64,000 bases of DNA from Planctomycetota bacterium (GTDB taxonomy: Bacteria; Planctomycetota; UBA1135; GCA-002686595). Of the stretch, positions 8,619 through 16,248 are shown one piece after another; the first letter of the stretch is position 1, and the number at the start of each line of letters is the position of its first letter. Location: the NCBI GenBank assembly GCA_020853575.1, contig JADYYP010000045.1, positions 496,001-560,000 of the forward strand, given 5' to 3'. A program made the translations under genes and the position numbers. Under the pieces are notes generated by a model. That model was not told the origin of the DNA and did no database searches. It saw only the letters and a program-made list of their open reading frames with translations.

Positions 8619-9641
8619 ATGACGACGATGGAACAAACCGTGGCCGAGATCCTGCGCGCTGGCGCGGGGATTCTGGCCGCTGACGAGAGCACCGGCACGA
8701 TCGAGAAGCGCTTCAAGAGCGCCAACATCCCGAACGTCGAGACCAACCGCCGCGACTACCGCGAGATGCTCTTCACGACCAAGGGCATGGAGCAGCACAT
8801 CTCGGGCGTGATCCTGTTCGACGAGACCCTGCGCCAGAAGTCGCGCGCGGGCGTGCCGCTCGCAAAGCTGCTCGCGGACAAGGGCGTGGTCCCCGGGATC
8901 AAGGTCGACGCCGGCACGACGGCCTTGCACGGAGCGCCGGGCGAACTCGTGACGCAGGGGCTCGACAAGCTCGGTGAACGGCTCAAGGAGTACAAGGCGC
9001 TCGGCGCACGCTTCGCCAAGTGGCGCGCCGTGATCACCATCGGCGCGGGCATCCCCACGCCCTACTGCATCGAGGCCAACGCTCATGCGCTGGCACGCTA
9101 CGCCGCGCTGTGCCAGTCCGAGGGCATCGTCCCGATCGTCGAGCCCGAGGTCCTGATGGACGCGGACAACACCATCGAGACCTGCTTCCAAGTGACCTGC
9201 GACACACTGCACTGCACGTTCGACCAGCTCTACAAGCAGCGCGTCGTGCTCGAGCAAATGCTCCTCAAGCCCAACATGGTGGTCTCGGGCAAGAAGTGCG
9301 CGACGCAGGCCAGTGTCGAGCAAGTGGCGCGGGAGACGCTGCGCTGCTTCCGACGCACGGTGCCCGCCGCAGTGCCCGGGATCGTGTTCCTGTCGGGCGG
9401 TCAATCCGACGAGCACGCCACCGCGCACCTGTCGGCGATGAACGCGCTGGGCAAGCACCCCTGGGTCCTGTCGTTCAGCTACGGACGCGCACTGCAAGCC
9501 CCGTCGCTCAAGGCCTGGGCCGGGCAAGAGGCCAACTGGTCGAAGGGCCAGGCCGAATTCGCCAAGCGCGCCAAGCTCAACGGACTGGCGCAGCTCGGCA
9601 AGTACAACGGGGCGATGGAGAAAGAGCCCGCCTTGGTCTGA
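8619..9641 (+). CDS. Class I fructose-bisphosphate aldolase
   Basis: Splits fructose 1,6-bisphosphate into dihydroxyacetone phosphate and glyceraldehyde 3-phosphate in glycolysis, and runs in reverse in gluconeogenesis, through a lysine Schiff base. The 340-residue protein has ADESTGTIEKRF at 21-32, VEPEV at 174-178 and VLEQMLLKPNM at 210-220. Lys217 in LLKPNM is the expected Schiff-base lysine. This is the eukaryote-type class I enzyme, not the bacterial class II zinc enzyme or the DhnA type. ATG 8619 gives the normal N-terminus; no good Shine-Dalgarno precedes it. A strong hairpin 28 bp after the stop suggests a single-gene transcript. Confidence 0.96.
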   Translation: MTTMEQTVAEILRAGAGILAADESTGTIEKRFKSANIPNVETNRRDYREMLFTTKGMEQHISGVILFDETLRQKSRAGVPLAKLLADKGVVPGIKVDAGTTALHGAPGELVTQGLDKLGERLKEYKALGARFAKWRAVITIGAGIPTPYCIEANAHALARYAALCQSEGIVPIVEPEVLMDADNTIETCFQVTCDTLHCTFDQLYKQRVVLEQMLLKPNMVVSGKKCATQASVEQVARETLRCFRRTVPAAVPGIVFLSGGQSDEHATAHLSAMNALGKHPWVLSFSYGRALQAPSLKAWAGQEANWSKGQAEFAKRAKLNGLAQLGKYNGAMEKEPALV

Positions 9642-9668
9642 CCCGCGACCGAGCGCGGAATGACACAC

Positions 9669-9706
9669 GAGCGAGGCGGCGCGCAGCGATGCGGGCCGCC
9701 TCGCTC
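9669..9706 (+). terminator. Hairpin after the aldolase gene
   Basis: GAGCGAGGCGGC (9669-9680) pairs with its exact complement at 9695-9706 over 12 bp. An outer GACAC/GTGTC pair (from 9662 and ending near 9719) can extend it. It lies 28 bp after the aldolase stop. No T run follows, so it may be Rho-assisted or an mRNA 3' stabiliser. Confidence 0.5.
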
Positions 9707-9908
9707 GCTCATGGTGTCGCGGCGCGCCGAGCGAGAGGCTGCCGCGCGCGAGCAGCTCTCGACACACCCGCGCCGCGCGTCGTCGGTGCGTGAGCGCTGC
9801 GAGCTCCGTACTGCGGCGGACGCGACTGCCCTCAGTGACCGACTCGCGAGCCGGCTGGCCCGGCACGAGAACCGAGCTCGCTCCCCCATCGATCGCCGGA
9901 GGCATCCG

Positions 9909-11615
9909 ATGAAGGTCTGGTCGTGCTTGTGCGTCGCAGCCGCTCTCACGGGCAACGTCGCGGCCCGTGATTTCCCCACGTTTCCGCTGGTCACACGCCT
10001 CGATCCGGTGCAGCAGGAGCGCTGGACCTGGTACGGCGGGGCCATGTGCATCGAGGACGACCTCGCGGTGGTCGGCGCGCCGCAGGTGAATCCGATGGAG
10101 CCCGACGCAGGGGCGGCCTACGTCTACCGCCGCGTCGGAGAGCTGTGGTTCTTCGAGAGCAAGCTCACACCGTCCAGCGCCACGCCCCACGCGCGCTTCG
10201 GGGCCGCGCTCGCGCTGCGCGCCGGACGACTGTTCATCGGCGCGCCCCACGACTCGACCCAAGTGCTCGAGAGCGGCGCGGTGTTCGTGTTCGAATTCGC
10301 CGGCGGAGTGTGGAGCGAGTCGGCCCGCGTGTTCGCACAGACACCACGCGAGCGAGCGCACTTCGGCGAAGCGTTGGCCGCGGGCTTCGAGCGCGTGGTC
10401 GTGGGCGCGCCGGGTGACTTCGGTGCCGCCGAGCGCAGCGGCGCCGTGCATGTCTTCGACAATTTGGGAGGTTCGTGGCTCCCGTTCGATGAGCTCACGG
10501 CGAGCGACTCGCGCACCGGCGACGAGTTCGGCAAGTCGCTGGCGATCGACGGCGCCCGCGTGCTCGTCGGGGCACCGCACGCGCTCGGTCAGAATCCGAC
10601 CTCTGGCGCGGCGTACCTGTTCAGCGTCGGCGGCAGTCAGTGGAACCTGCTGGCGAAGCTCGCAGCGCCCGCGAGCGATCCCACGAGCAACCACTTCGGC
10701 GCGGTCGTGTCGCTCGACCACGTGACCGCGGTCAGCGAGTGGATCGGCAATCGCGCGGGCGTGGTGCACTTGTTCGGGAGCGTGGCGGGACAATGGGTGC
10801 GTCGAGTGCGCCTCGAGTCACCCGAATGGGGCCCGCGCGATGGCTTTGGCGCCGCGCTCGCCGTGCAGTGGAACTCCGACGGGATCCTGCGCTTGTTCGT
10901 GGGTGCGCCCTATCGCAACGAGAACTTCGATCACGCGGGAGCCGTGTACGTGTTCCAGTCGTTCCCCAGCGGCTGGCATCCCGTGGGCAAGTTGGTCTCG
11001 AGCGACGCTTGCGACTACGCCGGCTTCGGCACCGCTCTCGCCGTGGCCGGCGACCAGTTGTTCAGCAGCTCACCAGGCAATCCGGGCTTCAACCCCTTCG
11101 GTGTCGGATTCAACGGCTGCGCTTGGGTGCGACAGATCGCCGAGCACCCGCTGGTCGGTGAAGCGTATTGCTTCGGAGATGGCTCCGCCGGTCCGTGCGG
11201 CTGCGGCAACGAGGTTCCGCCGGGAACAGCGAGCGGTTGTGCGTCGAGCACGGGCTCGGGCGCCATGCTCCGTGCTCGCGGCAGCGCCAGCCTGACGATC
11301 GGCGACTTCGAGCCTGTGGCCACGGGCCTGGCGCCGTGGAGCAAGTCGCTGCTGCTCGGGTCGCGCAAGAGCTTGAACCCCGGGCGCACCGTGGGAGACG
11401 GCCTGGCGTGCATCGGTGCGCCGCGCGAGCGCTACACGACGCTGTGGAGCGACGCAGGAGGAAGCGCGAGTTGGCCGGCACTCTCCAGCGGCTTCTATCC
11501 GTGGCTCGCCGGAGAAACGTGGCACTTCCAAGTGTGGTTCCGCAACCTCGGGCAGAGCGCCTGTGGCAGCGGAGTGCAGCTCACCAACGCGCTCGAAGTG
11601 CACTTCACTCCGTGA
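9909..11615 (+). CDS. Secreted FG-GAP/integrin-like propeller protein with C-terminal module
   Basis: A 568-residue exported protein. ATG 9909 has GGAGG seven bases upstream and begins a signal peptide (MKVWSCLCVAAALTGNVAA). Residues from about 40 to 420 contain repeated FG-GAP-like blades with signatures such as ARFGAALALRAGRLFIGAP and GDEFGKSLAIDGARVLVGAP, each followed by SGAVYVF-like strands, as in integrin-type propellers. The last 150 or so residues start EAYCFGDGSAGPCGCGNE, contain WFRNLG and end LEVHFTP. This resembles the terminal modules of the proteins at 1316, 47078 and 60744, though this copy is the longest and richest in cysteine. Adhesion or surface display is inferred; no catalytic residues are visible. 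Confidence 0.87.
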   Translation: MKVWSCLCVAAALTGNVAARDFPTFPLVTRLDPVQQERWTWYGGAMCIEDDLAVVGAPQVNPMEPDAGAAYVYRRVGELWFFESKLTPSSATPHARFGAALALRAGRLFIGAPHDSTQVLESGAVFVFEFAGGVWSESARVFAQTPRERAHFGEALAAGFERVVVGAPGDFGAAERSGAVHVFDNLGGSWLPFDELTASDSRTGDEFGKSLAIDGARVLVGAPHALGQNPTSGAAYLFSVGGSQWNLLAKLAAPASDPTSNHFGAVVSLDHVTAVSEWIGNRAGVVHLFGSVAGQWVRRVRLESPEWGPRDGFGAALAVQWNSDGILRLFVGAPYRNENFDHAGAVYVFQSFPSGWHPVGKLVSSDACDYAGFGTALAVAGDQLFSSSPGNPGFNPFGVGFNGCAWVRQIAEHPLVGEAYCFGDGSAGPCGCGNEVPPGTASGCASSTGSGAMLRARGSASLTIGDFEPVATGLAPWSKSLLLGSRKSLNPGRTVGDGLACIGAPRERYTTLWSDAGGSASWPALSSGFYPWLAGETWHFQVWFRNLGQSACGSGVQLTNALEVHFTP

Positions 11616-11622
11616 ACGACGT

Positions 11623-12831
11623 CTAGCCGCCCTCGAGGCTTTCGGCCTCGGCGGCGTCGAACGCCTCGCACGGCGGCGTCGCGTCGTCGCGATCGTCGAG
11701 GTAACCCTGGGGCAGCGAGACCTTCTGCGTGCGACCGCTCTTGCCGCGGTGCGCGCGCAGGGCGCTCGCCGGGAACGGCTCGGACGCGTCGACGCCCGCG
11801 AGCAGCGCTTCGAGCTCGCCGAGCCGCGTGACCTGGTGCAGTCGCTCGCGCAGCGCCGCCGAGTTGCGAAAGCCCTTCGTGTACCACGCGGTCCACTTGC
11901 GCATCTGCTGCAGCGCCGTCGGCTCGCCGAAGAACTCGACCAAGCGCCGCGCATGGTCGAGCATCACCGCGCGCACCTCTCCGAGGTTCGGCGGGAGCTG
12001 CGGCTCGCGGCCGTCGAAGACCTGGGCCAGCTCGCGGAACAACCAAGGTCGTCCGAGGCATCCGCGACCGACGATGACGCCGTCGCAGCCCGTCGCGCGC
12101 ATCATGCGCAGCGCGTCGAGACTCTCCCAGATGTCGCCATTGCCCAGCACCGGGATCGAGCAGCGCGACTTGAGGTCGGCGATCGCTTCCCAATCGGCCT
12201 CGCCGGAGTAGAGCTGGGCCGCGGTGCGCGCGTGCAGGCCGATGGCGCTGGCACCCTCTTCCTCAGCGACGCGCCCGGCGTCGCGGTAGGTCAAGAGCTC
12301 GGCGTCGATGCCCTTGCGCACTTTGATCGTCACCGGGACGCGGCCGGCGTTGCGCACCATCGCGCCCACCAGGTGTGCGAGCAGCTTGGGCTTCACCGGG
12401 ATCGCCGCGCCGCCGCCGTGGGCGGTCACTTTGCGCACCGGGCAACCGAGGTTGAGGTCGACGTGGTCGACTCCGTCCTCGACCAGGCGCGCCACCATCT
12501 CGCCCGCGTCGCGCGGATCGCTCGAGTAGATCTGCACCGAACGCGGTCGCTCGTCCTCGCGCGAGCTCGCCAGGAGCACCGTGCGCCGGTTGTTGTTGAG
12601 GTACCCGCGCGCCGTGATCATCTCCGAGACGTACAGTCCCGCCCCGAACTCGCGGCACAGCGCTCGGAAAGGGTAGTTGGTGACGCCAGCCATCGGCGCC
12701 AGCACCACCGGCGGCCAGATGCGCAGCGGGCCCAAAGCCAGCGCCTCGAACTCGCCGGCGTGCGCCAGCGCGACCTCGCGGTTGGTCTCGGAGACGTGCG
12801 AGCGCCCGCTGGACTGCGGGCTACTTGCCAT
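11623..12831 (-). CDS. dus: tRNA-dihydrouridine synthase
   Basis: An FMN-dependent enzyme that reduces uridine to dihydrouridine in tRNA D loops. Residues 44-56 read LAPMAGVTNYPFR, the FMN-binding opening of the TIM barrel. DLNLGCPVRKVTAHGGGA follows and carries the active-site cysteine, then GNGDIWE and GVIVGRGCLGRPW near the phosphate-binding end. The product is 402 residues, slightly longer than average because of a C-terminal extension. ATG 12831 overlaps the end of the upstream amidohydrolase-fold gene by 11 bp, which argues for one transcript and translational coupling. An alternative start at 12900 would overlap that gene much further. The gene is convergent with the FG-GAP gene, 7 bp away. 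Confidence 0.93.
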   Translation of the reverse strand: MASSPQSSGRSHVSETNREVALAHAGEFEALALGPLRIWPPVVLAPMAGVTNYPFRALCREFGAGLYVSEMITARGYLNNNRRTVLLASSREDERPRSVQIYSSDPRDAGEMVARLVEDGVDHVDLNLGCPVRKVTAHGGGAAIPVKPKLLAHLVGAMVRNAGRVPVTIKVRKGIDAELLTYRDAGRVAEEEGASAIGLHARTAAQLYSGEADWEAIADLKSRCSIPVLGNGDIWESLDALRMMRATGCDGVIVGRGCLGRPWLFRELAQVFDGREPQLPPNLGEVRAVMLDHARRLVEFFGEPTALQQMRKWTAWYTKGFRNSAALRERLHQVTRLGELEALLAGVDASEPFPASALRAHRGKSGRTQKVSLPQGYLDDRDDATPPCEAFDAAEAESLEGG

Positions 12832-14803
12832 CGCGGCTTTCGGGCTGCTTGCGACGCTTGAGCTCCAGCTTGCCCGCAGGCAACGGATAACCCGGGCCAC
12901 CGTGGAGGTCGACCTCCATCAGCGTGGTCTGCACTCCGCCCGAGCCCACCTGCTCGACCACGGCTTGGATCGCGCCGTACTCCTCGAAGCCCACCAGCTT
13001 GAGCCCGCCCGGCGTCTTGAAGGTGTGGTCGCCGTCGTCGTCGAGAGCGAGGTCCCAACGCACCACCTCGAGCTGCAGGCCTTCCTCCATGCGCACGATC
13101 GGGAACTGCCCGGGCGAGCGCGTGTGTCCCAGCAACAGGTAGGTCGTCACGCTGTCGCAATCGATGGCGACGATCGACTCGCGCGCCGCCTGGATGTCGA
13201 CGAAGGCGCCGTCGAAGCGCCGTTCGACGCGCCACTGACCGCCCACTTGGCTGCCGCGCGCGACGAACTCGTGACCGGAGTTGCGCACCTTGACCTCGAA
13301 GCTCGTGAGCGCGTCCTTCTTGGTGCGCTGGCGAACTTCGACCAGGGCTTCGGCATTGCCCGCGCTGGCCAGGATGCGACGCACACCGCATAGGGTGACC
13401 GTCTCGTCGAGCTCGCGCACGACCGCGAAGCGTTCGGCCGCGATGCGCCCGGTCGAGCCGACGGTCTCGACGCGACCGCTGAGCAGCACACTGCCCTCGG
13501 GCAGCGCGAGCGCGGGCACTTCGAGCGGCGCCTGGGCGACGGCCTTCTCCGTGGCCAACGCCGCGCGCAGCTCGTTGGCCTTGGTCTCGAGCGTCGCGCG
13601 CTCGAGCAGCTTGCCGCGCAGCACGATCCCCTCGACCTCGAACAGATGATTGAGATCGGTGGTCGGATCGCGGCGCAGGAGCACCAGGTCGGCGAGCTTC
13701 CCGGCCTCGAGCGTTCCGCGAGTCTCGGCCAGCCCCAGGGTCTTCGCCGCGCCGCGCGTGGCGTATTCCAAGCACGCAGCCGGAGGGATGCCGACGTTCT
13801 GCCACTCGATCAGCTCGCGCACCAAGGCCTCGCCGGGCACGAGCCAAGGATGCGGCGCGCCACTCCCGGGGACCAGCGCGACCCCGAGCTCGTGCAAGGT
13901 GCGCAGCACCGCGCGCTGCTTGCCGAGCATCGCGCCGGCGGCTCCGCGCTGGGCTTGCGGCAGCTGTTCGCGGCGCAGCGCGAGCTCCGCGCGCCACATG
14001 CTCTCGTACTGCGACCCGACCCAGGCCAACTCCGGCGCGGTGTCGCCCTGGTCCTCGAGCATGCGTGCGTAGCCGCGCAACATGGGCACGAGCGCGCCAC
14101 CGGCGCTGATCAGGCGCTTGGCGTTGGGTTCGAACTCGGCCACGCTCGCCTCGCTCCAGGTCCGGCCCGCGGGCAGCAGCGCATCGAGGAACACGAACCC
14201 CCTCTGACCACTTTCGAGCGCGCTCTCCAAGGGCACCGCATTCAGGCGCGGGCCCCACACCGCGAGTCCCTTCTCAGCGGCGGCCCGGCACAGCGCTCGG
14301 AAGCACTCCGGCGTGAGGCTGGCGTGGAAGCTCGAGAAGTCGATCTTCTGCTCGTACAGGTGCGTGAAAGCCTCGCTGGTCTCCTCCGCGGTGCGCACCA
14401 GGATGGCGGCGTTCGTCGCCGGAGGCACGCCGTCGATCACACCGCCGGCGATCGAGAGCAAGGGTCCCAGACGCTCGTCGCGGTCGGCGCGCTCGCGGCT
14501 GGCGAAGATGCGCCCGAGCTCGTTGCCGTGGTCGCGCACCAGCGCCACGCCCGCGCGCGTGTAGAGCAGATCGTGCGCGGGATCGTGGTACGCGAAACCG
14601 TCGATCAAGCCCGGGATCACGTGCAGCCCGCGCGCGTCGACCACGCGTGCATCGGCGGGCGCGCGCACATTCGGACCGATCTCGCGGATCCGATCGCCGT
14701 CGACCACGATCACGGCCTCGAGCGCGGGAGCCCCGGGCACCAGCGTGTGAACCTTGCCGCCGACGATGGCGAGCACCTCGAACATCAGCATTCCGAGCGA
14801 CAT
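12821..14803 (-). CDS. Amidohydrolase-fold protein lacking its metal ligands (probable pseudoenzyme)
   Basis: The N-terminal 430 residues have the layout of an imidazolonepropionase/dihydroorotase-like amidohydrolase: a beta-sandwich start, VDARGLHVIPGLID near residue 56, and TLEAGKLADLVLL near 380. The catalytic residues are missing. The usual HxH after PGLID is replaced by G-F-A-Y. The mid-barrel histidines are absent (LAVWGPRLNAV where a His is expected), and the usual TDA aspartate is replaced in VPGSGAPHPW. About 220 further residues form an unrecognised beta-rich C-terminal domain. No signal peptide is apparent. The full 660-residue frame is intact, so this is not a decayed gene. A structural or ligand-binding role is inferred. 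It overlaps dus by 11 bp. Confidence 0.8.
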   Translation of the reverse strand: MSLGMLMFEVLAIVGGKVHTLVPGAPALEAVIVVDGDRIREIGPNVRAPADARVVDARGLHVIPGLIDGFAYHDPAHDLLYTRAGVALVRDHGNELGRIFASRERADRDERLGPLLSIAGGVIDGVPPATNAAILVRTAEETSEAFTHLYEQKIDFSSFHASLTPECFRALCRAAAEKGLAVWGPRLNAVPLESALESGQRGFVFLDALLPAGRTWSEASVAEFEPNAKRLISAGGALVPMLRGYARMLEDQGDTAPELAWVGSQYESMWRAELALRREQLPQAQRGAAGAMLGKQRAVLRTLHELGVALVPGSGAPHPWLVPGEALVRELIEWQNVGIPPAACLEYATRGAAKTLGLAETRGTLEAGKLADLVLLRRDPTTDLNHLFEVEGIVLRGKLLERATLETKANELRAALATEKAVAQAPLEVPALALPEGSVLLSGRVETVGSTGRIAAERFAVVRELDETVTLCGVRRILASAGNAEALVEVRQRTKKDALTSFEVKVRNSGHEFVARGSQVGGQWRVERRFDGAFVDIQAARESIVAIDCDSVTTYLLLGHTRSPGQFPIVRMEEGLQLEVVRWDLALDDDGDHTFKTPGGLKLVGFEEYGAIQAVVEQVGSGGVQTTLMEVDLHGGPGYPLPAGKLELKRRKQPESRDGK

Positions 14804-14889
14804 CCGCGCGATGTTCGCACGCGGGCCGGCCCGCTTGGAAGCCCCCGATCTCGACCGCGCCGTAACGCGTGCGTACCCTGGGCCGGCTC

Positions 14890-16098
14890 ATGAACGACGC
14901 CAAGCCCGATAGAAGCGCGCGCCCGCTGGTGCGGCTCGCGACCGACGAACTCTCCAGCGGACCCTGGGTCTACGCGCGGCACGTCGCGCAACCGGACGAG
15001 GCCATCGAGGACGGTGCGTTGGTCGAGGTGCAAGACGAGAGCGCTCGGTTCCTCGGGCACGCGCTGTACAACTCGGCCTCGGACATTCGCCTGCGCTGGC
15101 TCGCTCGCGGGCGGCGCAACGAGCTCGACCGACCGCGCGAGTTCCTGCTGCGACAACTCAAGAACGCCGACACGCTGCGTCGCCGCACACTGCGCCTCCC
15201 CGAGGTCACCACCGCGTACCGCGTGGCGCACGCCGAAGGCGACGACCTGCCGGGACTGATCGTCGATCGCATGAACGACATCCTGTGCTGCGAGCACCAC
15301 GCGCTGGGTTTCTGGCGCTTGCGCCACGACGTGCAGTGGGCGCTCGAGCAGTTGTACCCGGGCTGCAAGGTCGTGCACCGCATTCCGCAGGGTGCCATCG
15401 AAGCCGAGTGCTACTCGCGCGACGACCTGGCGGAGTTGGCCGAGGCACAGGACGAGACCGAGATCGAGGAGCACGGCCTGCGCTACCGAGTGCGCCCGGG
15501 CGCGGGCCACAAGACCGGTTGGTTTTGCGATCAGCGCGACAACCGGCTCGCGGTCGGCAAGCTCGCGGCGGGGCGCGATGTGCTCGACATCTGCTGCAAC
15601 GCCGGGGGATTCGCGCTGCAGGCCGCGCGCTTGGGTGCGCGCACGGTGCGCGGGGTCGACATCGACGAGGTGGTGCTCGCCCGTGCGCAGGAGGCCGCCA
15701 AGCTCAACCGCTTGAACGTCGACTTCATCCACCACGATGCCTTCCCCTATCTGCGGCAACTGCAAAGCGACGCGGTCAAGCCCAATTTGGTGGTGGTCGA
15801 CCCCCACAAGCTGATCGGTTCACGCACCGGCTTCGATTCCGGATTGATCAAGTACCTCGACCTCAACGCCCTGGCGCTCGGTGCCGCGCGACCGGGCGCG
15901 CTGGTCGCGAGCTTTTCATGCTCCGGCTTGCTTCAGGAAAACCAGTTCGTCGGGATGCTGTTCCAGGCCGCGCGCCGCGCGGGCCGCGAGATCCGACTGC
16001 TGGGCGCCCTGGGAGCCGGCCCCGATCACCCGCAGCGCCCCGACTTCAGCCGCTCGCGTTACCTCAAGGGAGCGCTGTTGGCCGTCGACCCGGCCTAG
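14890..16098 (+). CDS. RlmI/RlmK-like 23S rRNA cytosine-C5 methyltransferase
   Basis: A class I SAM-dependent methyltransferase with an N-terminal PUA-like domain, related to RlmI (m5C1962 of 23S rRNA). The 402-residue product shows SSGPWVYARHV near the start (the PUA/EEHD region), DLPGLIVDRM near residue 118, GHKTGWFCDQRDNR before the SAM site, and VLDICCNAGGFALQAA as motif I. ASFSCSGLL is near the C-terminus. The usual DPP motif reads VVVDPHKL here, a His replacing the second proline. ATG 14890 fits the family length; a start seven codons upstream is possible. It is divergent from the amidohydrolase-fold gene, with 86 bp between starts. Confidence 0.85.
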   Translation: MNDAKPDRSARPLVRLATDELSSGPWVYARHVAQPDEAIEDGALVEVQDESARFLGHALYNSASDIRLRWLARGRRNELDRPREFLLRQLKNADTLRRRTLRLPEVTTAYRVAHAEGDDLPGLIVDRMNDILCCEHHALGFWRLRHDVQWALEQLYPGCKVVHRIPQGAIEAECYSRDDLAELAEAQDETEIEEHGLRYRVRPGAGHKTGWFCDQRDNRLAVGKLAAGRDVLDICCNAGGFALQAARLGARTVRGVDIDEVVLARAQEAAKLNRLNVDFIHHDAFPYLRQLQSDAVKPNLVVVDPHKLIGSRTGFDSGLIKYLDLNALALGAARPGALVASFSCSGLLQENQFVGMLFQAARRAGREIRLLGALGAGPDHPQRPDFSRSRYLKGALLAVDPA

Positions 16099-16137
16099 AG
16101 GCGTGCAATCGGCGCTCTGCCTGCCTATCATGCGCGC

Positions 16138-16187
16138 CTGACGACGCCCTCGCGTCCGCCCCCGCGGAGCGAGGGCGCGCTCGTCAG
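16138..16187. terminator. Long hairpin between the RlmI-like gene and greA
   Basis: Arms 16138-16153 and 16169-16187 form a 16-bp stem with a 3-nt bulge and a 15-nt loop. It begins 40 bp after the stop at 16098 and ends 62 bp before greA. It may be a terminator, or a leader structure on the greA mRNA; no T run is present. Confidence 0.45.
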
Positions 16188-16248
16188 CGGCGCATCGCCA
16201 GAAATGACGCGCCGCGATCCCCCGTGAAAACCTGAGGAGCGTGTGTCG

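Noticed and set aside
12821..14803. Amidohydrolase-fold gene considered as a pseudogene
   Set aside because: The 660-codon frame has no stop or frameshift and overlaps a functional-looking dus gene; loss is limited to catalytic positions.
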